Shown: piece after piece, positions 56,676 to 64,000 of the stretch
How positions within the stretch are numbered: the first letter of the stretch is position 1
How the letters are laid out: every line of letters begins with the position of its first letter
Origin: Struthio camelus
Lineage: Eukaryota; Chordata; Aves; Struthioniformes; Struthionidae
DNA length: 64,000 nt
Reading direction: 5' to 3'
Assembly (NCBI RefSeq): GCF_040807025.1
Contig: NC_090964.1
Coordinates: 6,999,214 to 7,063,213 of the forward strand
The notes under the pieces: model-generated
What the model was told of the DNA's origin: nothing
Databases searched by the model: none
The model's input: the letters and a program-made list of their open reading frames with translations, nothing else
Made by a program: the position numbers and the translations under genes

Positions 56676-59600
56676 CGCCGCCCGCTCTTCCCGCGGAGCC
56701 GGGCGCCGCTGCCCGGCAAGGGCGCGCTGCAGCCCTCGCCCCTTCCAGCCCCGCGGGGAAGCACCCCGAAAAAAGCAGGGAGGGGGGAAACAGAGTCGTC
56801 GGTGGGGCTTTTTTTTTTTCCTTCAAGTGGGCTCCTCCAGGATGTGCCTGTGTCCGTGGGCAGGGGAAGGGAACGGGAAGGCTGGAGAAATGACCCCAGA
56901 GGCCCTTTTTATAGCGCTTTTCTCCTCCTTTCTTCCCCAAGCCTCTCCCAGGGCTTTGCCCGCTCTGGTCCCTGGGGCCCGGCTCCGGGTCGGCCAGACC
57001 CGGCTGGCTGGGGAAGGAGAACCACTCGCGGGGCCAAGCCACCCGTCTGCCCGCTGCGGAGGTTCGGGGCGAGCCAGGCTCCCTCGGACGGGATCACACG
57101 GAAACCTCGGCTCTCCGACCCGCTCCCGCTCCAAAACCAGCGCCGAGCCACGAGCCCCCTGACGGAGACGCGTCGGGGTCTCGGGCCGCAGCACCGCACT
57201 CTGCCCGCCCGGGGCCGGTTCGGACAGCCCCGTCACCCCCGCCGAGTGCTGCTCGGCTTCGCCCCGGCGCTCAGCGCCCCAGCAGGCGCCCAGCCCCAGC
57301 AGCGCCTTCACCCTCCGCCAGGCCGGCTCCGAGCAGGAGCTTCGCGTCCGTCCGGCAAAGAGCGGCAGGCGCCGGGCTCAGCGCCGGCACGAGCCCGGCT
57401 TCGCCCCCGCCGAGCCCCGGCACGGGCAGCGAGCGTCGCCTGGGCCGGCACATCCGCCCAGCCCGGGGGGGGGGCGAGGAGGGGGCCGCGCTTCGCTCCC
57501 CAGCCCGGGGCGGGGGGGGGCACCCCTGCAGGACGGGGTGGGGGGGCGAGAGGCAGCCGCCTCCCGCAGATCCTTATCGGAGGTGTTTAGCGCCGCAGCC
57601 GGCCCAGCTGTGTTTACACTAGCGGAGATGAAAACTGCCAGGCGCTGGCCCCCCTGCTCCGGACCCCGGCACCCAACCACCCCTTGGGGCAGCTCGCGCC
57701 CACGGGACGTCCCGACCCAAACGGCCGTGGGGCGCGCCGGTCTCGCCCCCACCCCGCTTCGGCAGGGCCGGCGAGGAAGAGGAGGGCTGAGGCAGAAGCG
57801 GCCGCAACGTGACGGGGAAGCTCTTTATTTTCCCGGAGCAGGCGAGGATGGCAACCGCCTCCTCGGCCCCCCGGCCCCCTCCGCCAAAAGGCCAAAGGAA
57901 ACGCCCTCTCCCCGGGGAAGGAGGGGGGCAGCGGCCGGGGCGCCCCAGCGCTCCCCCCGCCGCGGCCTTTTGAAGTGAGCTGCGAGTGGCTGGTGGTCCC
58001 CGCGCATCCCCCCTGCCCCCTTCCCAAAACACACACATTGCTGGCATTCCTCTGTTATCAGATAGGTAATCAAACTGCAGCCCATTGAATTAGCTGCATA
58101 CCTCCTGCATCTGAAAGGAAGGGGCCCCGAGCCCCCGGCCCGCACCACACACAAAGCGGGAGCCTTCCCAGGCCTCCCCCCCCCCCCCCAAAAAATAAAG
58201 AGAGGAAGGGGGGGGGGATTGGAGCGAGAGCCCGGCGCGGCCGGCGAGGGGGCGCGCAGGGAGGGCCCCGCTCGGAGCCGCCACCGGGGCCGGCCAGCGA
58301 GAACAAAGGGCTGTCGCTGTCCGCTGCTCGCGCCGGGCAAATTCCAGGAGTTCCAGGCCCCCGGCGGGGGGAGGGCGGCCGGGGCGCACGCGGCCTCGCC
58401 GACCCCCGCGCCGGGCAGAGCCGGCCGCCCCTCCGCCAGCCCTGCTGCCCGGCCTTAACACCCAGGAGCGGGTCCCGGGTGGCTTGGACGGGAGCGATCC
58501 GGCCACTGGGAGCCCGCCGGGTCCCGCTGCCGCAGTGCCAGGGTTTCAGGCCCGGCCCCACGGCGGCTGCATCCCTTGCAGGGCATCCGTGCGGGCCGGG
58601 TCGGTCCCTTGGGGATGGTTTTGGTGAGGGGTGGCGTAGCAGGACCCCAGGCTCTCTTCAGGGCTGGTGTTACAAAGCAGCAGCATCCTCACTATAAAAA
58701 CCACGTTTAAAGGGTATTTCAGCTCAGCCACTTTGCTTGCCATCATTAGGATCCAGAGTTAACCAACGGGGCGAGGAGCGGCAACACAGGCTGCTCCCCG
58801 CCAAGGGGCAGCCCCTGCCGCCCCTTGGCCGGGCCGCCCTCGCACCCCCGCTTTCGTCCGCCCCGGCCCCCCGCGACTCCGCGGTTATTTGCCGCGGACA
58901 AAGGCCGAGGCCAGCCCCGGCCCCGAGGTGCTCTGCAGGCGAAGGACGGGCAGCGTTTGGCCACCGAGGAGCCCAGGCGGCCCCGCGGGTGCTGCAGGGG
59001 CTTGGCCAGCCCCGGGTCACCATTGTCCCCGCGGCCGCCCCGGACCCCCAGGCGCTGGGGCAGCGCCGCACAAGGCCACATTATTCCCGGGCAGCCCCGG
59101 CCGGCCGGTTCATCAAACCACCTTTGTGTGCCGAGGGGCCCGGGGCAGAGCAGCCGCTCCATCGCCCCTCTTATCTATGCATGAAAACGGCATCGCTTTC
59201 AACCTAAATCCCTCGGAAAACAGGCCGGCTTCGGATGCCGAGTTCAGAGCGGCTCCAGGAGCGACGGCGAGGCTGGGGGAGCGGCCCAAGGCAGCGCCGG
59301 GCACGGCGGCCCTGGGAGCCGCTGCCCCCCAAACCTCGGCTCCCCGCAGCGGCGCAGCGTCCCCGCAGAGCCGAGGGACGCCGGCCCCGGCGCACGCAGC
59401 CCTGCTGCCCGCGGTGGCCCCACGCGCCGTTTCCAGCCCGGCTGCGGGAGCTGCGTGATTTTTGGAAGGGGGCAGCTCTGCTGGGGACGCCACCGGCCAC
59501 AGCCCCGGGGGGGAAATAACCCCCTGCAGCATCTTTTAGCAAGCGCAGGGTTTTCCAGCACTGGGGGGGGCACCGAGCGATGACCTAGCGCACCCTGGCA

Positions 59601-60184
59601 CGAGGCCGGCGGGGAAACGGCGTTTGCAGCCGGCGTGCGTGCCGCGGCGTTGGCGCCCGCCGAATTCCCTGCGCCTTGCCCCCGGCATCGCTTTGCCGGT
59701 TTTCCCCGGCGCGGGGGCAGCGCGCTCGCTGCCTGCCGTTCGGCGCCTCGTCCGCGTCCAGGGCGCAGCGGGAACCAGCTCAGATGCTCGGCCTGGGAAG
59801 AGGGTCCTGTTGGGCCCGGAGGGCTTGGCGCAGAGCCCCGCAAGTCCCCCTCAAACTTTCCTGCTCCCTCCAGTCCTGCCCTCTCGCGCTCTGCAGCGAC
59901 GTCCTCGGGAGCTTTTCCTCTTATTCCAATGCAATCAAAATGAAGTTACTCTCCTGCCACGATACAGGTTTAGCTCTGCTTACCCTTTATTTTCTTACAG
60001 GGAAGCAAATCAAATCAAACTCTAGATACTGCTTCCGAAGACAAGCCTCCGCCGGGGTCCAACGCGTCCCTTCGGCCGCCCTCCACCCGCCGCTTCCGTT
60101 TGCTCCATTTTATTTTTAACCGCCCCTGACGTAGCCAAACCCTCGCTCGCTTTCCGGGCAGGACCCGGCTCGGGGGCAGGCTGG

Positions 60185-60260
60185 GAACACCCGGGGCCAC
60201 GGGGCAGCTAATTAGGATCAGCTGCTGCATATTAATTTCATACTCCCAAATTAACTACCC
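60185..60260. promoter_or_regulatory. Homeodomain/E-box/POU motif cluster in the LIN28A intron
   Basis: An AT-rich island in GC-rich DNA holds CTAATTAG (60,208-60,215), CAGCTG (60,219-60,224), TGCATATTAAT (60,226-60,236) and AAATTAAC (60,248-60,255). The grouping is typical of developmental enhancers, but no conservation data are available here. Confidence 0.35.
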
Positions 60261-62369
60261 AAGCAAAGCGGGTTCGCGCATGCCGGAGCGGCCGCGCGCC
60301 TTCCCGGCGGCGCCGAGCTCGCGAGCCGCGGCCGAATCGGTTATCGGGGCTTCGGATGCGGTTTAGCCTTAAGAGGAGGTAAACGGGCGGGAGGAGAGGC
60401 AGGGAAGGGGCTCGGCGCCGCGGGTCCAGCCGGGCCCTTCCCAAACTCGCGCCCCTCGCCCCAGAGACGGGGAGAAATCCCTCTCGTTTGGGCCGTTTTA
60501 TCTGGGCGACCGCGGAAGGGTGTTTTCTCTCCCTGCCGTCCCCCTGGGGCTGGGGGAAGGGATGTGCCTGCAGCCATCAGTTAATCTTTAGACAGAGACA
60601 GGGGGCTTTTTTTGTGCGCGCGGCGAGGGCGGAACGAAGCCGCTCTCCCCGGCGGCCGGGCGCGGGACCCGGCCCCACGCGGTTTTACGCCAGCGGTGAT
60701 TTTTAAAAGCAACCAAAAAACAAAAAAAAATTTTTTGCTCCTGCCTCCCCTCCCCCATTAAAACAAAAGTGCATTTCGACCCCAAAGGACCCTTTCCAGG
60801 CGGGACACGTTTAATGCAGGCAGGGATGGGGCTGGCGGCACCCCCAGGGCGCTCGGCGGCACCCGGGACGCCCACCCCACCGGCGGCCCGGAGCAAAACC
60901 GGACTGCGGGATAACCTGGCCTCGAGCCCTCCCGGGGGGCAAACGGAGGAAGGTCACACAGGCAGGGAGGGGGGCAAGAAAAAGGTATCAAGTCTCCCGT
61001 GCCCACGTAGGAGCCGTCGGTCCGCTGCACCCAGCCACTTGCCCAAACGGCAGCAAGTCTCCCAATAGGTTCCCGCGGCCCCGCTCGCGGGGGAAACCCG
61101 GCCCGGGGCGGGGGGGGGGGCTGCGCCAGCCGGCTCCCGCGGGAAGCCCGGGCTATTCCCGGCCGCCCCCGGAGCCGCCAGCTAGGACCCAGCTCCCCGC
61201 CGCTCCCGCAAGGGCAAACGCTGCTTCGCGCTCAGGAACGGGTCCGGCCGAAAGCACGCGCTCTTAAAAACCTCCCGTTCGGGTCGCTTCTCAGCGGGAC
61301 CCCTCCGGGGCGGCGCTGGGCGGCCGCACGAGCTGGGGTGAACCGCCAGGACGCGGGTCCCCGCCGCCAGCCTTAACCCCGGTGGCCTTGTTCCCCGCGC
61401 AGCAAAGCGGGGATAAAGCCGCCCGCCGCCTCCCGCGGCTCCGTCCAGGGCTCGGCGCCTGCCCCGAGCGCCGCCAGGCTCCCGGCCGCCTCCCCAGTGC
61501 GCCCGCGCCGGCTCCCCGGCTGTTATTCTTTCTAGGATTAAGCAGAAAGGCAGGACGGACGTCCGAGGCCGGCTTCCTGCCGCGCTCCCCCGCGGCGGCC
61601 GAGGCCAACAGGACGAGATGCTCCCGCGGAGGCCACGTCCCGACCGCGGCAGGTCCGACCGCATCCGCCTCGCGGGACCGGGTCACCCCAATGCCGGGGA
61701 CCAGACCCCCGCAGCCCAGAAGCTCCCCTGGCCAAGGGCACAGGGAGGGCTGAATAAACCAGCTAAAAAATCACCTTTTTCAAGGATTTAGACCTGCCAG
61801 GTTGAGGAAAAGCCCCAAGACACGGTGCCGGATGGTGCGTGGCTCCATCCCAGCTCGCGCGGGCTCCCCCGGGCCTGGGAGCAGCGCAGCCCCCCGGGGA
61901 CGGGCAGCCCCTTCCCCTCCGGCGGTCGAGGCATGTGGGAAAAGGGACCCAGATTCCTGCCCTCTTCCTCTTTCCCGGTTTGTCCTTGCCGGCGGCCGGG
62001 GCAGCCCGATCCCCTGCAGCAGGCAGGGCCCAGCGCTGCCGGGACGCTCCGGTAACCGGACGCCCAGGGCAGAGGTGTGAACCCTGGGGCTGCATCCCCT
62101 GGGGTAAAACACTGCAGTTTTGGGGTTTTCACCAGCACCAGCTGGATTTATACCGGCTCGAGACCCCCCAGCCCCTTCGTGGGTGCTGCTCGGGTCTCGG
62201 CATCCCCAGGACGACCTGCTCCTCCAAGCTTCACCACCTCTGTCTCCTCGCAGCCCCCAAATGAATCTATCTCCAGTGACCAGGGGAGGCATTTTAACCC
62301 AAATGCCTCATTTTTGGCTCACAATGAGAGGGAAAGGCAGCCCTGGAGGAGCCCTGTTAGTCTCCTGTC

Positions 62370-62570
62370 CTGCCGAGATTTTAATCTCTTTGTGATCAGA
62401 TAAAGGGCGAGAGAGATGGAGACGCGCTCCCCGCAGAGAAGGGCCATTCAGACCTGGTTCCTGTAATAAAGTGATTTAATAGATCTAAAGAGGCCAATTC
62501 CCTTCTTTCTCCCACGATTACTTCCTGTGGGTCATCATTCACATATGTAAATGAAGAGGGGAAGGAATGG
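62370..62570. promoter_or_regulatory. AT-rich candidate enhancer in the LIN28A intron
   Basis: This island stands out from its GC-rich surroundings. It contains CTTTGTGATC (TCF/LEF-like, from 62,388), AGATAAAG (GATA-like, 62,398-62,405), ACTTCCTG (ETS, 62,520-62,527), CATATG (62,542-62,547) and ATGTAAAT (octamer-like, 62,545-62,552). Function is inferred from motif density only. Confidence 0.35.
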
Positions 62571-64000
62571 GTTATCGGGGCTCTGTTAAACCCGAATGTC
62601 TGGTTTGGGGCACCGCGTGCGGCACCCTCAGCCCGGCACCCCCAGGCCCCACCGCCCCCCCGCAGCAGAGTTTGGCTTTCGCCCTTCGAGGTCTGGCTCG
62701 CTCCCCGGGCAGCGGAGTCGGGTGCCGGCCCTTCGGCAGAGCCTCGATGCCCGACTCGGGGAGCAGGGGCAGACCTGCCCGCTCCCCCCGCCAGGCTCCC
62801 GTGCCGGTTTGCTCCCTCTCCCCAGGACGCCGAGGATGGCACAGCCTGGGCTGGTTTCACCCGCGGCTCAGCCGCCGGAGAGAAACGACTTTCCACCGGT
62901 AGCAGCCTGGGGCTGGATTCGAGCCTGGTCTCGAGACGAACGGCTCTGCTGATGGTTCCCCGTATGGGCAAACCTACGCGAAAGCATGCCGCCCTTCGCT
63001 GCAGGCGCACGGGGCGGCCACACACGCATCACCGCTCGGACAGCGCATGCTGCCTTCCCGGCTCCTCTCCGACACCAGAAACCACCCGCACGGTCCTGCG
63101 CGCTCGCTGTGCTCCCCGAACGCACCGAGCCCCCCGCGTGCCACCGGCCGCCAGGGTCGGGGCTCTCCAGGTCCCGGCCGGGGAAGCTGCTGGTTTGCGA
63201 CCTTCCCCTGGGTGCCGGGACGCACCAGGCAGAGGCAGCCCGGCTTGTTCCCTTTTCCTGCAGAAACGCGAGTAAGAGCAATCGGAAACCTCGACTCTCT
63301 GGGGGCAACAGACCCAGGGGAGACTCCTCCGGTTGGCGCTGGGTCACGCCAAATTGCACTGACATGCAAAGCCCCATTTGCTCCCTGCAGGGAGGACCCG
63401 ATGCTGCGGCGACTGCCTGCAGGGACAGCGGGGCTGTGTGCGCTCCCTCGGCCGATTTGGGGCCCTTGCTCACAACTGGAGCCACGTTTAGGGTCCGGGA
63501 TAGTAGCTGCTACAAAAGGTGTTTTCTTGCCACGGCTCACCATGCTGCAAATGAAGGAAAAGGGATGCAGCTCTCCCACGTTTGTTCACTTGCTAAATTA
63601 GTCCAGGCGGGACAAATCCCATGTGGCTGCCCCCAACCGCACCAAGGAAAACACCTGTGTTTGCTCTGGAGACACCCGTGCCCCTTGGCCAGCGCTCGCC
63701 GTGCTGCCCAGCCCCGACGGCCGCCGCTTTCCCACGGGGCTCGCGCAGACCCGGGGCTCTCGGAGAAGGGAGCCAGCGCGTTCGGCGCAGCCACGTTTCC
63801 AAGCAAGCCCGACGTCTCCCTCCCGCGCTGCCCAGTGCTTGCCCGATGGCCCCGATTTGGGCACCGTCTTCCAGCCCGTTTCCCCAGCTCCCCCCGACTC
63901 GGGTCTCAGCTGCTGCAGGCAGCACCTTCACCCCCGAAGCGGCAATTCCCCTTAGCGCAGGGGCAGGATCACAGAGCAGATGCGCGCGGGGCTTCTCTGC

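Larger units (their letters stand above)
55592..64000 (-). other. LIN28A: LIN28A upstream intron (partial)
   Basis: This is the region before the SKLHMEGF exon in transcript order. No sequence for the preceding exon (KWFNVRMGFGFLS, VDVFVHQ) or for the MGSVSNQQ start was found on the minus strand, so the intron runs at least 8.4 kb. It is GC-rich throughout, with AT-rich islands near 58,030-58,100, 59,915-60,040, 60,185-60,260 and 62,370-62,570, and a promoter-like cluster at 56,610-56,675. No repeats beyond homopolymers (G runs near 56,442, 57,468 and 61,110) are visible. Confidence 0.65.

Overview
This is vertebrate nuclear DNA, most likely from a bird. The signs are compact multi-exon genes with GT-AG introns, few interspersed repeats, weak CR1-like and MIR-like relics only, sharp CpG islands at promoters, and protein sequences that closely resemble avian orthologues. 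The gene order LIN28A, DHDDS, HMGN2, RPS6KA1, all on one strand, is that of human 1p36.11. From memory, the chicken counterpart lies on a GC-rich microchromosome. A non-avian reptile cannot be excluded by eye.

All recognised genes lie on the minus strand and are transcribed from right to left. From high to low coordinates: LIN28A enters from beyond the right edge, with a long GC-rich intron at 55,592-64,000, the last two coding exons at 53,578-55,591, and a 3'UTR of about 3.1 kb ending near 50,430. That 3'UTR carries let-7, miR-125 and miR-30 seed matches. A G-rich minisatellite (about 49,375-50,120) and a 29-bp CpG-rich array (49,238-49,345) separate LIN28A from the DHDDS promoter. DHDDS is complete: a non-coding first exon near 49,113 and eight coding exons (47,994 to 39,825) encode 333 residues, the length of the human enzyme. 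HMGN2 is complete: six coding exons (36,037 to 33,217) encode 90 residues, with a TATA/CCAAT/E-box promoter in a large CpG island and a poly(A) signal at 32,371. RPS6KA1 (RSK1) shows only its first coding exon (15,825-15,887) inside a CpG island. The leftmost 15.8 kb is then its first intron, and I found no further kinase exon there.

The 16.3-32.3 kb stretch between RPS6KA1 and HMGN2 is AT-richer non-coding DNA with a few old repeat relics, one long (TA)n/(CA)n microsatellite and some transcription-factor motif clusters. Most long open frames in the GC-rich right-hand 12 kb and in the CpG islands are chance frames and are not annotated.

The genes do unrelated jobs: LIN28A is an RNA-binding repressor of let-7 maturation, DHDDS makes dolichol chains for glycosylation, HMGN2 binds nucleosomes, and RSK1 is an ERK-activated kinase. 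They are neighbours by conserved synteny and not by pathway. I found no undescribed biological system. The most distinctive sequence is the double tandem-repeat spacer between LIN28A and DHDDS, together with a promoter-like cluster inside the LIN28A intron.
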